Source: Gammaproteobacteria bacterium HGW-Gammaproteobacteria-1
GTDB taxonomy: Bacteria; Pseudomonadota; Gammaproteobacteria; Thiohalomonadales; Thiohalomonadaceae
Assembly (NCBI GenBank): GCA_002840095.1
Contig: PGZL01000007.1
Coordinates: 188,107 to 252,106, forward strand
DNA length: 64,000 bases
Reading direction: 5' to 3'
This document shows, in pieces, positions 40,093-53,320 of the stretch. The first letter of the stretch is position 1. Each line of letters starts with the position of its first letter. The notes below the pieces were generated by a model, which did not search any database, was not told where the DNA came from, and saw only the letters and a program-made list of their open reading frames with translations. The position numbers and the translations under genes were made by a program.

Positions 40093-40159
40093 CGTAGGGT
40101 GCGCATCGCGCACCGTGCTCCCCTCGACGGCAAGAACGGTGTGCGATGCGCACCCTACG
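40093..40159. repeat. REP palindrome (GTAGGGTGCGC type), copy 1
   Basis: CGTAGGGTGCGCATCGCGCA (left) is mirrored by TGTGCGATGCGCACCCTACG (right). A second member is at 58987-59051. It lies just upstream of pssA. Confidence 0.85.
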
Positions 40160-40235
40160 ATGCTGACAGTTTAACCCAAAAAAACATGTCGCCGCAGAGA
40201 CGCCACGGCGGTCTGTGGTATGTGCCCGCGCCCCA

Positions 40236-40271
40236 ACAAAAACGGCCGGTCCCTTGTGGAGACCGGCCGTT
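40236..40271 (-). terminator. Terminator of the ilv operon
   Basis: Minus strand: AACGGCCGGTC, loop, GACCGGCCGTT, then TTTGTT. 24 bases after the ilvC stop codon. A strong stem that should end ilvB-ilvN-ilvC transcription before pssA. Confidence 0.9.
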
Positions 40272-40295
40272 CGTCACGACGGGGTGGCCAGAACC

Positions 40296-41401
<1,106 letters not shown>

Positions 41402-41410
41402 TGGTTTTTT

Positions 41411-41905
41411 TTAAATCCTCAACGCCTTCTCGCCGCGCGAAATGCCCATCACGCCGGAGCGCACGGTCTCCAGGATCAGACTCTTGTCCAGCGCCTGGAT
41501 GAAGGCATCCAGCTTGGTGCTGTCGCCGGTTACTTCGATGGTATAGGTGGTGTCGGTAACGTCGATGATGCGGCCGCGGAAGATGTCGGCCATGCGCTTC
41601 ACCTCGTCGCGCTGGTCGCCGCCCACGGCGCGCAGCTTGATCAGCATCATCTCGCGCTCGATGTGCGGCCCTTCGGTCAGGTCCATCAGCTTGACCACGT
41701 CGATCAGCTTGTTCAGCTGCTTGGTGATCTGCTCGATGATGTCGTCGGAACCGCGCGTCACCAGGGTCATACGCGACAGCGAGGCATCCTCGGTCGGCGC
41801 CACGGTCAGGGACTCGATATTGTAACCGCGCGCGGAGAACAGACCCGCCACGCGCGACAGCGCACCGGCCTCGTTTTCAATCAGGATCGATATGATGTGC
41901 CGCAT
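41411..41905 (-). CDS. ilvN: Acetolactate synthase small (regulatory) subunit
   Basis: 164 residues. N-terminal ACT domain (about 4-78; ISILIENEAGALSRVAGLFSARGYNIESL), then the ALS small-subunit C-terminal domain (AVGGDQRDEVKRMADIFRGRIIDV, SKLDAFIQAL). It binds valine and activates the large subunit. The gene starts three bases after the ilvB stop codon, so the subunits are made together. In size it fits the IlvH/IlvN type. Confidence 0.97.
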   Translation of the reverse strand: MRHIISILIENEAGALSRVAGLFSARGYNIESLTVAPTEDASLSRMTLVTRGSDDIIEQITKQLNKLIDVVKLMDLTEGPHIEREMMLIKLRAVGGDQRDEVKRMADIFRGRIIDVTDTTYTIEVTGDSTKLDAFIQALDKSLILETVRSGVMGISRGEKALRI

Positions 41906-41908
41906 CGC

Positions 41909-43606
41909 TTACACCAGGATCATTTCGTCCAGGCCGGCGCCGGCCGGAACCATGGGATAGACGTTTTCCGTCTGGTCGGTGAGGAAGTTCATGAACACCA
42001 GACGGTTCTTGTGCTTGGTGAAGGCCTCTTTCAACGCCGCCTCCACGTCCGCCGGCTTGTCGATCTGCATGCCGACGTGGCCATAGGCCTCGGCCAGCTT
42101 CACGAAGTCGGGCAGCGACTCCATATAGGAGTGCGAGTAGCGCTTGTCGTAGAAGAACTCCTGCCACTGCCGCACCATGCCGAGGAAGCGGTTGTTGAGG
42201 CAGATGATCTTGATGGGCAGGCCGTACTGCAGGCAGGTGGACAGCTCCTGGATGTTCATCTGGATGGAACCTTCGCCGGTGACGCACACCACGCTGGCCT
42301 TGGGATGGGCGAACTGCACGCCCATGGCCGCCGGCAGGCCGAAGCCCATGGTGCCGAGGCCGCCGGAGTTGATCCAGCGGCGCGGCTTGTCGAAGCGGTA
42401 GAACTGCGCGGTCCACATCTGGTGCTGGCCCACGTCGGAGCAGACGAAGGCGTCGCCCTTGGTGATCTTGTGCAGGGTCTCCAGCACGTACTGCGGCTTG
42501 ATCAGCTCGGAGCTCTTGTCGTACTTGAGGCACTCCTTGGCGCGCCACTCGTCGATCTGCGTCCACCACTTGGCCAGCGCCTCGCCGTCCGGCACCTCAC
42601 CCGAGTCCTTGATCAGCTTGAGCATGTCCTTGAGCACGTGCTCCACGCTGCCGACGATGGGCACGTCCACCTTCACGTTCTTGGAGATGGAGGACGGGTC
42701 GATGTCGATGTGGATGATCTTGGCGTGGGGGCAGAACTTCTGCACGTTGCCGGTGACGCGGTCGTCGAAGCGGGCGCCGATGGCCACCAGCACGTCGCAG
42801 TGCGACATGGCCATGTTGGCTTCATAGGTGCCGTGCATGCCCAGCATGCCGACGAACTGCTTGTCGCTGGCGGGATAGCCGCCCAGGCCCATGGAGGTGT
42901 TGGTCACCGGGTAACCCAGCAGGCGGGCGAATTCGACCAGCTGCCTGGAGGCGTCGTTGAGCACCACGCCGCCGCCGGTGTAGAGCATCGGCCGCTTGGC
43001 GCCCAGGATCATGCCCACGGCGCGCTTGATCTGGCCGGTGTGGCCCTTCACCACCGGATTGTAGGAGCGCATGCTCACCGTCTTGGGGAAGACGTATTTG
43101 GTGCGATTGGCCGTAACATCCTTGGGGATATCCACCACCACCGGGCCGGGGCGGCCGGTCTGGGCGATGTAAAAGGCCTTTTTCAGGGTGATGGCCAGAT
43201 CCTTGACGTCCTTCACCAGGAAGTTGTGCTTGACGCAGGGGCGGGTGATGCCCACCGCGTCCACCTCCTGGAAGGCGTCATTGCCGATCAGGCTGGTCGG
43301 CACCTGGCCGGTCAGCACCACCATGGGGATGGAGTCCATATAGGCCGTGGCGATGCCGGTCACGGCATTGGTGGCGCCGGGGCCGGAGGTCACCAGCACC
43401 ACGCCGGGCTTGCCGGTGGAGCGGGCATAGCCGTCGGCGGCGTGGGTCGCCGCCTGCTCGTGGCGTACCAGGATGTGCTTGACCTTGTCCTGCCGGTACA
43501 GGGCGTCGTAAATATGCAGGACAGCACCACCCGGGTAGCCAAACAGATGTTCGACGCCCTCGTCATGCAGGAATCGGACGACGATTTCGGCACCGGTCAG
43601 CTCCAC
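41909..43606 (-). CDS. ilvB: Acetolactate synthase large (catalytic) subunit
   Basis: 565 residues; ThDP-dependent. N-terminal Pyr domain with the catalytic Glu in [16 protein letters not shown] (about 46-61), central FAD-binding domain, C-terminal PP domain with [20 protein letters not shown] then [12 protein letters not shown] (Mg-ThDP motif GDGS-N(N) variant, Glu for Asp: GEGS). It joins pyruvate with pyruvate or 2-ketobutyrate. The start is GTG 43606 with GGGGGA upstream. The 5' leader has a promoter and an intrinsic terminator (next features), so this operon is probably attenuated. Confidence 0.97.
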   Translation of the reverse strand: MELTGAEIVVRFLHDEGVEHLFGYPGGAVLHIYDALYRQDKVKHILVRHEQAATHAADGYARSTGKPGVVLVTSGPGATNAVTGIATAYMDSIPMVVLTGQVPTSLIGNDAFQEVDAVGITRPCVKHNFLVKDVKDLAITLKKAFYIAQTGRPGPVVVDIPKDVTANRTKYVFPKTVSMRSYNPVVKGHTGQIKRAVGMILGAKRPMLYTGGGVVLNDASRQLVEFARLLGYPVTNTSMGLGGYPASDKQFVGMLGMHGTYEANMAMSHCDVLVAIGARFDDRVTGNVQKFCPHAKIIHIDIDPSSISKNVKVDVPIVGSVEHVLKDMLKLIKDSGEVPDGEALAKWWTQIDEWRAKECLKYDKSSELIKPQYVLETLHKITKGDAFVCSDVGQHQMWTAQFYRFDKPRRWINSGGLGTMGFGLPAAMGVQFAHPKASVVCVTGEGSIQMNIQELSTCLQYGLPIKIICLNNRFLGMVRQWQEFFYDKRYSHSYMESLPDFVKLAEAYGHVGMQIDKPADVEAALKEAFTKHKNRLVFMNFLTDQTENVYPMVPAGAGLDEMILV

Positions 43607-43622
43607 CTCAGGAATCCCCCAG

Positions 43623-43645
43623 AAAAAAAGCCCGCGAAAACGGGC
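43623..43645 (-). terminator. Terminator hairpin in the ilvB leader (attenuator candidate)
   Basis: Minus strand GCCCG, loop TTTTCG, CGGGC, then TTTTTTTC. It lies 17 bases before the ilvB start and about 26 bases after the predicted transcription start. No gene lies upstream on this strand, so it can only act on the ilv transcript. Confidence 0.75.
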
Positions 43646-43677
43646 ATGTTGCGAATTGGTTGTAGTCAGAAGGTGGG

Positions 43678-43706
43678 AAGCTACTGAGAATCGCCGCCGA
43701 GGTCAA
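43678..43706 (-). promoter_or_regulatory. Predicted ilvB promoter
   Basis: TTGACC (43706-43701), 17-base spacer, TAGCTT (43683-43678) on the minus strand. The -10 box is weak; the spacing and -35 are good. Confidence 0.5.
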
Positions 43707-43809
43707 GAGCGACGGGCACTTGGCGGCGTCTCCCCCTTGTCCGCGCCGCGGAAAAACCCATAATAGTTGGCACGGCGCCGCCCCGGCGTCCTCGGACAGG
43801 ACTATCGCG

Positions 43810-44268
43810 ATGAACAAGGGAACCTCACTCTGGTCCGCCATGCTGCTTGGTGCCGGCCTGCTGGTCGCCTCTGCCAACGGTCTGGCGGCGGCCATGTACA
43901 AATGGACAGACAGCGAAGGCAACGTCCAGTACAGCCAGAATCCTCCGCCGCAGGGGGGCTTCCAGACCATGGCCCCCCCTCCTCCGGCCCCCGCCACCCC
44001 CGAGCCGGAAGCGGAGGCTCCCAAGGCCGCGGCCGGGCAACCCGCCGGCGCGAACGGCGACGCCATCTCAAAGGAAGAGGCGGAACGGAAGGAACTGGCG
44101 GCAACCATCGCCAGAAAGAATTGTGAAACCGCGCGCAAGAACCTGGAGATTTACACCACCTTCCGCCGGGTCATGAACGAACAGGGGGAAATCGTCACCA
44201 TGGGCGATGACGAACGGGCGGCGAAGCTCAAGGAAGCCAACGACATGATCAAGAAGTTCTGCCAGTAA
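43810..44268 (+). CDS. Secreted DUF4124 protein
   Basis: 152 residues. Signal peptide (about 1-27, MLLGAGLLVASANGLAAA), then the short DUF4124 domain (MYKWTDSEGNVQYSQNPPP) recognised by K/R-W-x-D-x-x-G-x-x-x-Y-x-x-x-P-P. A Pro/Ala/Glu-rich linker and a charged C-terminal helix with two cysteines follow (KNCETARKNLEIYTTF, KKFCQ). Periplasmic; often found singly in gammaproteobacteria; function unknown. Its stop overlaps the start of the next gene by one base (TAATG). Divergent from ilvB. Confidence 0.85.
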   Translation: MNKGTSLWSAMLLGAGLLVASANGLAAAMYKWTDSEGNVQYSQNPPPQGGFQTMAPPPPAPATPEPEAEAPKAAAGQPAGANGDAISKEEAERKELAATIARKNCETARKNLEIYTTFRRVMNEQGEIVTMGDDERAAKLKEANDMIKKFCQ

Positions 44269-44612
44269 TGCCCTACCTGCTGATCAAAACCAATGTCACC
44301 CCGGCTGACGGGGCCGCCGCACCGCTGCTGCGCAAGGCCTCGCAGCAGGTGGCACAGGCCCTGGGCAAGCCGGAGGACTACGTCATGGTGGCCCTGGAAC
44401 ACGGCTGCCCGATGCTGTTCGCCGGCGGTGACGCCCCCCTCGCCTACGTGGAACTGAAAAGCATCGGCCTGCCGAAGGCACGCACCGCCGAGCTGTCGGC
44501 CCTGCTCTCGCGCCTGCTGCAGGAGGAACTGGGCATCGCCGCCGACCGGGTCTATATCGAGTTCTCCCCCGCAACTGGCGAGCTGTGGGGCTGGAACGGC
44601 GCGACGTTCTAG
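44268..44612 (+). CDS. MIF/tautomerase-superfamily protein, 114 aa
   Basis: MPYLLIKTNV at the start gives the N-terminal Pro (P2) that becomes the catalytic base after Met removal. The body is the MIF-like beta-alpha-beta repeat (KASQQVAQALGKPEDYVMVALEH, PLAYVELKSIGLP) and the end EFSPATGELWGWNGATF matches the MIF C-terminal signature (phenylpyruvate tautomerase-related; 'WGWNGxTF'). Cytoplasmic; substrate unknown. Translationally coupled to the DUF4124 gene. Confidence 0.92.
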   Translation: MPYLLIKTNVTPADGAAAPLLRKASQQVAQALGKPEDYVMVALEHGCPMLFAGGDAPLAYVELKSIGLPKARTAELSALLSRLLQEELGIAADRVYIEFSPATGELWGWNGATF

Positions 44613-44628
44613 CCGAAAACCAAAATTA

Positions 44629-44755
44629 CTCTCGCCAAGACGCCAAGACCGCCAAGAAAAACGCCGTCTTGGGTCAGTAAGTCCGCGCACCGGCCGGCGA
44701 GGTGGTGCACGTCCTTCGCCTTGTTTTCTCTGCACGCCTGGCGCCTTGGCGAGAG
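44629..44755. repeat. Word-array palindrome (cgccaaga words), copy 1
   Basis: Left arm CTCTCGCCAAGACGCCAAGA..., right arm ...TGGCGCCTTGGCGAGAG. The same words recur at 53161-53289. It separates the tautomerase gene from proS. Confidence 0.88.
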
Positions 44756-44868
44756 TCCAATCGAATTATTCGGGTTTAACCTTTTAATCACGTCTCGATT
44801 ATCATAGGCAGCCCGGCGCCGTGGTCACGGCGCGTACTGCATTGTCATCAACGGAGAACAAGCTTCCC

Positions 44869-46577
<1,709 letters not shown>

Positions 46578-46581
<4 letters not shown>

Positions 46582-47144
46582 TCGGCCTGCGCGGCATCGG
46601 ACTGTCCCTGCTGCTGCTGGCGGCAGTGACAGTCCATGCCGCGCCGCAACAGCTCGACCAGGATCTGCGTCTGCGCCTGGCCCTGGCCATGGCCGACGAA
46701 GGCAGTGCCCAGGATCGCTTCGAAGCCGAGGTGTGGCTTACCGACATGTCGCTGCGACTGAGCAAGCGGGTACCGGACCCGCACGAACGGCTGCAGCTGC
46801 TGCGTCAGGTCTACCTGGAGGCACGGCGCGCCGACCTGCCGCCGGAACTGGTGCTCGCGGTGATCCAGGTGGAGAGCAACTTCGATCGTTTCGCCATCTC
46901 TTCAGCCGGCGCCCAGGGCCTGATGCAAATCATGCCCTTCTGGCTCGACGAAATCGGCCGTCCCGACGACAACCTGTTCCATGTCCATACCAGCCTGCGC
47001 ATGGGCTGCACCATCCTGCGCTACTACCTGGACATGGAACGCGGCGATCTCACCCGCGCCCTGGCCCGCTACAACGGCAGCCTGGGCAGCGCCAAATACC
47101 CGCAACGCATCTACACCGCATTGCGCACGCGCTGGTACAAATGA
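46578..47144 (+). CDS. Lytic transglycosylase (SLT-domain)
   Basis: 188 residues. Signal peptide about 1-22; catalytic SLT domain about 75-185 with the Glu in [20 protein letters not shown] (E in QVES), [11 protein letters not shown], the [13 protein letters not shown] helix and [16 protein letters not shown]. It cleaves peptidoglycan to 1,6-anhydro-muropeptides in the periplasm. ATGA overlap with proS, a pairing seen in many gammaproteobacteria. Confidence 0.93.
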
Positions 47145-47163
47145 AAGAGAGTGAAAGGAATTA

Positions 47164-47322
47164 AACGCAAAGACGCAAAGCGCGCAAAGGACGCAAAGAG
47201 GTAATTTCCAAGAGTACTATGCCGAGGCTCCAGGCGAGGGGAACACGATGGTTGCCCCCTACGTACAACGCATTCGCATAGATATTCTTTGCGGCCCTTT
47301 GCGCGCTTTGCGTCTTTGCGTT
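47164..47322. repeat. Word-array palindrome (cgcaaaga words)
   Basis: Left arm AACGCAAAGACGCAAAGCGC... then GCAAAGGACGCAAAG; right arm CTTTGCGGCCCTTTGCGCGC... then TTTGCGTCTTTGCGTT. 159 bases, the longest of the class here; loop about 80 bases. Lies between convergent genes. Confidence 0.9.
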
Positions 47323-47341
47323 GAAATCTTTTGAATTGCTT

Positions 47342-47608
47342 TTAGCAGGTTTGGAAGTCTTCCGGCGCCGCGTCCGCGGCCGGGGTGCACTGCACGTCGG
47401 TCACGTCTGCCGCCGGCGGTCCCTGCCACAGCCAGTCCTGCAACTGCCGCAGTGCGTCTTCTTCGCCGCAGGCCAGGACCTCGACGCGGCCATCGGGAAG
47501 ATTGCGCGCATAGCCGGTCAGGCCCAGGGCCAGCGCCTGCCGCTGGGTCGAGGCACGATACCAGACGCCCTGCACCGTACCGGCAACGAGGCAGCGGCGG
47601 CAGGACAT
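47342..47608 (-). CDS. acyP: Acylphosphatase
   Basis: 88 residues. The catalytic signature is complete: [19 protein letters not shown] with phosphate-binding Arg (about R18) and [20 protein letters not shown] with the catalytic Asn. Hydrolyses acylphosphates in the cytoplasm. The three extra residues at the end and several Cys are unremarkable. Start overlaps the stop of the efflux-adaptor gene (TGATG). Confidence 0.93.
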   Translation of the reverse strand: MSCRRCLVAGTVQGVWYRASTQRQALALGLTGYARNLPDGRVEVLACGEEDALRQLQDWLWQGPPAADVTDVQCTPAADAAPEDFQTC

Positions 47609-48384
47609 CAGGGCAGCACGACGACGACGCTCTGCCCGGCGCGCAGGCGCTCCGCACGCGGGTACTCGAACAGCACGTCGATTTCGTATTTGGCGATGCC
47701 GCCGGCCGCAATCACCGGCTCCATACCCAGACGCTGCACCTTGCCGCTGAAATTCCTGCTGCCTACCCGCACCGGTAGCTCCATCCCCTTGCGCAGCTGC
47801 TCCAGTTCAAGTTCGCCCACTTCGACACGGGCCAGCATGCGGCCGGTCTCCGCCAGGGTCAGCAGCGGCACGCTCTGCAGCCGCGTCACCACGGTCTGGC
47901 CCACTTCCGCGCTGCGCTGCAGCACCACGCCGTCAAAGGGCGCGCTCACCCGACTGTATTCCAGCTCCAGCCGTGCCTGGGTACGCTCCGCTTCGGCCGT
48001 TTGCAGCTCCGCGGCAGCATTGCTGAAAGCGATCTTCGCCAGCTGCAACTCGTGATCGGACAACAGCGTGCGCTCGTACATCTCCGTCGTGCGTTCCAGT
48101 TCGCGCTTGGCCTCTTCCTGCGCCTCCCTGGCCGTCAGCACCCTGGCCTCGGCCTTCTTTACCTGGGCATTGAAACCGCGCGCATCCAGGTTGAACAGCA
48201 GCTGTCCCTTGCGCACCTCATCGCCGCTGTCCACGGCGACGTGGGTGACCAGGCCCGACACCGGCGTACTCAACTCCACCCGCCGCGCCCATTGCAGGCT
48301 GCCGGTCAACTCTGCCGCTGTCAGCTGGCCGGTCGTCCCCAACAACGCCAGCAACACCCATCCACGCATGGTCTTCATCGTCAT
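47608..48384 (-). CDS. HlyD/RND-type periplasmic adaptor protein, short form
   Basis: 258 residues, shorter than most adaptors (350-450). Signal peptide about 1-24; first lipoyl half about 30-65 ([23 protein letters not shown]), alpha-hairpin coiled coil about 70-135, second lipoyl half about 138-165 ([23 protein letters not shown]), then a beta-barrel domain. The membrane-proximal domain is largely missing. It probably links an inner-membrane pump to the TolC-like protein encoded just upstream, but no pump gene is near. ATG 48384 (AAGG upstream) is used rather than the TTG two codons earlier. Confidence 0.88.
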   Translation of the reverse strand: MTMKTMRGWVLLALLGTTGQLTAAELTGSLQWARRVELSTPVSGLVTHVAVDSGDEVRKGQLLFNLDARGFNAQVKKAEARVLTAREAQEEAKRELERTTEMYERTLLSDHELQLAKIAFSNAAAELQTAEAERTQARLELEYSRVSAPFDGVVLQRSAEVGQTVVTRLQSVPLLTLAETGRMLARVEVGELELEQLRKGMELPVRVGSRNFSGKVQRLGMEPVIAAGGIAKYEIDVLFEYPRAERLRAGQSVVVVLP

Positions 48385-48397
48385 TCGCAACCTTGAT

Positions 48398-49711
48398 TTA
48401 CTGTTGTGCCGTTTCCGCCGGCGGCAACGGACCGCCGGTCAGGGCGTCCATCCGTTCCCAGGCCAGCGCCGTGGCAAAGCGGACATTGGCCTCGTCCAGT
48501 TGCGCCTCACTGAGACGCACCATGGCGTCACCCAGATCGGCCTGGACCTCCATTTCATAGGCCGCGCGACTGCGATCCAGGTATAGATCGCGGTAGTTGC
48601 GCTGCACCACGGTACGCTCACGCTCGATGCGCAGATTGTTGAGTTCGGTCCACTGTTCCAGCACCGCCTGCCGCAGCGAGCGCTCCGCCTCGGTCAGCTG
48701 CGCCTGGCTGCGGTACAGTTCGGCCTGCTGCCGTGCCACAGCGGAGTTGGTCGTGCCGCCGTCATACAGGGGCACTTCCAGGTACACACCGGCGCGCAGC
48801 TTGTCATTGGAACCGAGATCGCGTGAATAGTTGGACGCCTCCAGCTCGCCGCTCAGGCGCGGGCGCCGCCCGGCATAGGCGCCGTCGAGCCGTTGCTGCG
48901 CCGCCTCGACGCGCTTGCGCAACGCCAGCAGGCGCGGATTTTCCGCCAGCGCCTTGTTGAGCAGCATTTCGTAATCGGGCAGAACGCGCGCCAGCTGCGG
49001 CAGTTCAGGGCGGACCAGGTTGGCCGGCAGCATGCCGGGACGGTTGAGAACGATGGCCAGCTGCGCCCGCGCCACCCGCATCCGAGCCTCGCTGGCGAAA
49101 CGGTTCTGCCGCGACTGCTGGTATTCGCTCTCCATGGTCAGGATATCCAGATCGGACACCTGCCCCAGTTCGCGGCGGCTGCGCAGACGATCCAGGGTGA
49201 CATAGGCCACGGCCATCGCCTCATCGTCGCGGGCGAATTCCAGATCGGCGCGCAGTACGTCGAAGTAGCGTTGCATGACCTCCAGCCGGCGCTGCTGGCC
49301 ACCGTCGAGATAGAGCTGTTCCCGTCCCGCCAGTTCCGCCGCAGCGGCGGCCTGCTGCGCGTTGCTGCGACCGAAATCATACAGGCTCTTGCGCGCGAAC
49401 AGGCTCAGCTTGTGATCGTCGTTGGACTGGTCCGGGCTGCTGTCGGCGGGTTCGATCCAGCGTGCCCGTCCCTCGATCCAGACGTTGACCCCGTCCCGCG
49501 CCTCCGCTTCCATCACCCCGGCGCGGGCCAGGTCCACGTCGGCCTGCACCTGCTGCAGACGGGGATCGGCCTCCGCCGCCAGAGTCAGGGCATGCTCCAG
49601 GGTCAGGGGGTCCGGCAGCGGCTCCGTTGCCGCATGGCCGGCCGAAACCACGCACAGCAGGCACAGACACAGCGCCGCGCCGTTTACGGCGCTACGGTCA
49701 AACTTGGGCAT
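48398..49711 (-). CDS. TolC-family outer-membrane efflux protein
   Basis: 437 residues; signal peptide about 1-28. Two outer-membrane-efflux repeats with long helices: LTLEHALTLAAEADPRLQQV at about 37, LSLFARKSLYDFGRSNAQQ, SDLDILTMESEYQQSRQNRF in the first half; YEMLLNKALAENPRLLALRK, AGVYLEVPLYDGGTTNSAVA and AQLDEANVRFATALAWERM in the second. It forms the trimeric exit duct with the adaptor 13 bases downstream. The substrate is unknown. Confidence 0.92.
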   Translation of the reverse strand: MPKFDRSAVNGAALCLCLLCVVSAGHAATEPLPDPLTLEHALTLAAEADPRLQQVQADVDLARAGVMEAEARDGVNVWIEGRARWIEPADSSPDQSNDDHKLSLFARKSLYDFGRSNAQQAAAAAELAGREQLYLDGGQQRRLEVMQRYFDVLRADLEFARDDEAMAVAYVTLDRLRSRRELGQVSDLDILTMESEYQQSRQNRFASEARMRVARAQLAIVLNRPGMLPANLVRPELPQLARVLPDYEMLLNKALAENPRLLALRKRVEAAQQRLDGAYAGRRPRLSGELEASNYSRDLGSNDKLRAGVYLEVPLYDGGTTNSAVARQQAELYRSQAQLTEAERSLRQAVLEQWTELNNLRIERERTVVQRNYRDLYLDRSRAAYEMEVQADLGDAMVRLSEAQLDEANVRFATALAWERMDALTGGPLPPAETAQQ

Positions 49712-49725
49712 GAGTTGGGTTCTTG

Positions 49726-50247
49726 TTATTTGAGATGTTCGCGCTTGTAGTTGGTGAACTTCTGGCTCCGATACAGGCCTTCGGCAATGAACCTGCCCAT
49801 CAGCATGAACTCGTCCACGCCGGAGGTGCGGCCGGTGTGGCGGAACACTTCCTTGCCGTCCAGATCATAAAACGCGATCACCGGCGTGGCGCGCACCCGC
49901 GCCACCTTGGCAAAATCCTTCTGCGTGGTCTGCTTGCCGGCAAAGTCGGCTATCTCGATGTCACCGCCGATATCCACCGCGAAATTGAGGAAGTGCTCGC
50001 GATAATACTCCTGCACCATCGGCTGGCTCAGCACATTCTGCTTCATGAAGTGGCAGAAGGGGCATTCATCCATTTCGTAAAACACCAGGATGCCTTTCTT
50101 GCCCTGCTCGCGCGCCTGGACCAGTTCCTCCGCATAGTTGCCGAAGGTTTCGTTGAAGAAGTGGGTCAGGGGATCCCGGCCGGCGGCGGCGGACGCGGTG
50201 GCCGGCAACAGCAGTGTCAGGCACAACATCAGGAACAGGCTTCGCAT
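49726..50247 (-). CDS. Periplasmic thioredoxin-fold protein (SoxW-like), CPFC
   Basis: 173 residues, signal peptide about 1-21. Thioredoxin-like domain with active site DECPFCHFMKQNVLSQP (CPFC about residues 63-66) and cis-Pro loop RVRATPVIAFYDLDGKEVFR. The arrangement 'K-x-I-L-V-F-Y-E/Q-x-x-x-C-x-x-C-x-x-x' with a following 'D-I-x-G' strand is that of SoxW/DsbC-like reductases; in sulfur oxidisers SoxW reduces Sox proteins. No sox genes here. ATG 50247 has GGAGGAG at good spacing; GTG 50262 is in the ribosome site. Confidence 0.88.
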   Translation of the reverse strand: MRSLFLMLCLTLLLPATASAAAGRDPLTHFFNETFGNYAEELVQAREQGKKGILVFYEMDECPFCHFMKQNVLSQPMVQEYYREHFLNFAVDIGGDIEIADFAGKQTTQKDFAKVARVRATPVIAFYDLDGKEVFRHTGRTSGVDEFMLMGRFIAEGLYRSQKFTNYKREHLK

Positions 50248-50277
50248 CTCAATCTCCTCCACTGCCCATGATTTAGG

Positions 50278-50742
50278 CTATTTACTGTTATTCATGAACG
50301 TTTCTATCCCCGCCGCGGTTACACCGCCGACCTGGCGCGCCACCAGGCGGCCGTCGGGCGCCACCAGGTAGGTGGTCGGCAAGCCCCGCACCGGCCCCAC
50401 GGTGTCCATGTTGGGCGAACCGGGCAGCACCGGGTAGCTCACAAAGTTCTCGTCGACGAACCGGCGCAGTTTTTCCACCGCGACCTTCTCCATGCTCACG
50501 CCCAGTACCACGGCGTCGCTGTCCTTGTGCTTGTCGTGAAACGCCACCAGCTCGGGAATTTCCTCCAGGCAGGGCGGGCACCACGTCGCCCAGTAGTTGA
50601 CCACCACCCACTTGCCGCGGTAATCGGACAGGCGGTGCTCCCTGCCATCCAGATCGACCAGCGCAAAATCCGGGTTGGCCGCAGCCATCCCAGCCCATGC
50701 AAGCAAACTCAGCATCAGACCTGTGCGTAACACGCAATACAC
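50278..50742 (-). CDS. TlpA/ResA-type periplasmic thioredoxin
   Basis: 154 residues, signal peptide about 1-22. Redoxin domain: FALVDLDGREHRLSDYRGKW, the active site ATWCPPCLEEIP (CPPC about 55-58), and cis-Pro in RGLPTTYLVAPDGRLV. Such proteins reduce apocytochromes or other exported thiols. Start GTG 50742 with GAGAGG before it. Only 30 bases separate it from the SoxW-like gene downstream, so they probably form one operon of two exported disulfide reductases. Confidence 0.9.
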   Translation of the reverse strand: MYCVLRTGLMLSLLAWAGMAAANPDFALVDLDGREHRLSDYRGKWVVVNYWATWCPPCLEEIPELVAFHDKHKDSDAVVLGVSMEKVAVEKLRRFVDENFVSYPVLPGSPNMDTVGPVRGLPTTYLVAPDGRLVARQVGGVTAAGIETFMNNSK

Positions 50743-50879
50743 CTCTCACATTAAGGTTGCGCCGACCACCGTACTTATTCCAGCCCGACGCCGTTTCCGC
50801 GGCGACAGTGTAGACCGCAAAACGTCATGGCCGTTCCACCCCGGCCGGCTCCTGCCCTATGTCATTTTCCGCTTCCACA

Positions 50880-50906
50880 AAAACAAAGAGCCCCTTGCGG
50901 GGCTCT
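50880..50906 (-). terminator. Terminator of the LysM lipoprotein gene
   Basis: Minus strand AGAGCCCC, loop GCAA, GGGGCTCT, then TTGTTTTTG. 28 bases after the stop codon. Confidence 0.9.
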
Positions 50907-50933
50907 CTGCTTCAGCACTGTGGGTACTGATGA

Positions 50934-51566
50934 TTACTTGGCGAGGTAGGCCGTATCGGAATCCTCGGTGACACCCAGGGACCAGGCGCCGCGGGTCTTG
51001 GCGTGGTTCACGGCGGCGTCGATGTCGGCGCTGGAGGCGGCGCGGTCGATGGCGAACACCTGGCCCGGGTAAATCAGGTCGGCGTCCTTGATCTTGTCGC
51101 GGTTGGCCTTGTAAATCAGCGGCCACTGGTAGGGGTTGCCGTAGACTTCGCTCTTGCCGGAGATGCGCCACAGGCTGTCGCCGCGCATGACTTCGTAGCT
51201 GTCGGCACCACCCATGGAGGCACCCATCTTGGCCATTTCCGCTTCGTGCTGGGCCAGGGCGGCTTCCGCCTGGGCACGCGCTTCATTGGCCAGGGCAGTG
51301 GCCTTGGCATAGTCACCGGCCTGCATGGCGGCTTCGGCCTGCTCCATCAGCTTGTCGGTATCGCGCCAGGCGACGCCGGCAGCGGTGGCCTTCTCGATGG
51401 CCAGCTTGGCTTCGTTGATGGCATTCTGCGCTTCCATGCTGGCCGCGCTTTCCTGCATGACGGGCTCGGCAGCAGCCTCTTCCTTCGGGGTGCTGGCGCA
51501 ACCGACGGCAACCGTCAGCACCAGTGCGGCAAGTCCGGAGTACTTCAACATGTTCTTGATTTTCAT
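50934..51566 (-). CDS. LysM-domain lipoprotein with DUF4398-like helical region
   Basis: 210 residues. Lipobox AVGC (Cys at residue 23) marks an outer-membrane lipoprotein. Residues about 45-110 are Ala-rich helices of the DUF4398 type (AQNAINEAKLAIEKATAAGV, AMQAGDYAKATALANEARAQ). A LysM domain (about 125-175; YEVMRGDSLWRISGKSEVYG, PYQWPLIYKANRDKIKDADL, YPGQVF) binds peptidoglycan. Probably anchors the outer membrane to the wall. Start ATG 51566 begins the signal peptide; own promoter and terminator, so monocistronic. Confidence 0.9.
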   Translation of the reverse strand: MKIKNMLKYSGLAALVLTVAVGCASTPKEEAAAEPVMQESAASMEAQNAINEAKLAIEKATAAGVAWRDTDKLMEQAEAAMQAGDYAKATALANEARAQAEAALAQHEAEMAKMGASMGGADSYEVMRGDSLWRISGKSEVYGNPYQWPLIYKANRDKIKDADLIYPGQVFAIDRAASSADIDAAVNHAKTRGAWSLGVTEDSDTAYLAK

Positions 51567-51634
51567 ATCCGTGGCTCCATGCATAATAAATGTATCTTTT
51601 CCCCAGACGGGAAAAGGCGGCAAACTTGCCCACA

Positions 51635-51663
51635 AGCTAACACCCTGGCGAAAACTGTGTCAA
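51635..51663 (-). promoter_or_regulatory. Promoter of the LysM lipoprotein gene
   Basis: Consensus -35 TTGACA (51663-51658), 17-base spacer, TTAGCT (51640-51635). About 60 bases of leader follow. Confidence 0.6.
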
Positions 51664-51807
51664 GCAACAGGTGCTGCATTATCAGTCACTTCTGAGGCAA
51701 TGTTGTGTTAGTCCGTTCACATTATCCCCACGCCGCAGTGTGCCATGGCCGCCTGCGATGACACCCGCTAGAATGCCAGCACTTCCAAACCATCGGCACA
51801 GGCTCCC

Positions 51808-53149
<1,342 letters not shown>

Positions 53150-53160
53150 AACCGCACTTG

Positions 53161-53289
53161 CTCTCGCCAAGACGCCAAGCGCGCCAAGAAACAAACTGTT
53201 GCACCCGATAACGAACTCACCTTCCGGATGAAGCCACGGCAGTTGCTCTGCTCACTGTTTTCTTGGCGCGCTTGGCGTCTTGGCGAGAG
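53161..53289. repeat. Word-array palindrome (cgccaaga words), copy 2
   Basis: CTCTCGCCAAGACGCCAAGC... mirrored by ...GCTTGGCGTCTTGGCGAGAG with near-perfect 28-base arms; loop about 65 bases. It separates convergent DUF2069 and hda genes. Confidence 0.92.
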
Positions 53290-53320
53290 TTCAATTGATG
53301 TTTGGGTGAAACCGCTTTTT

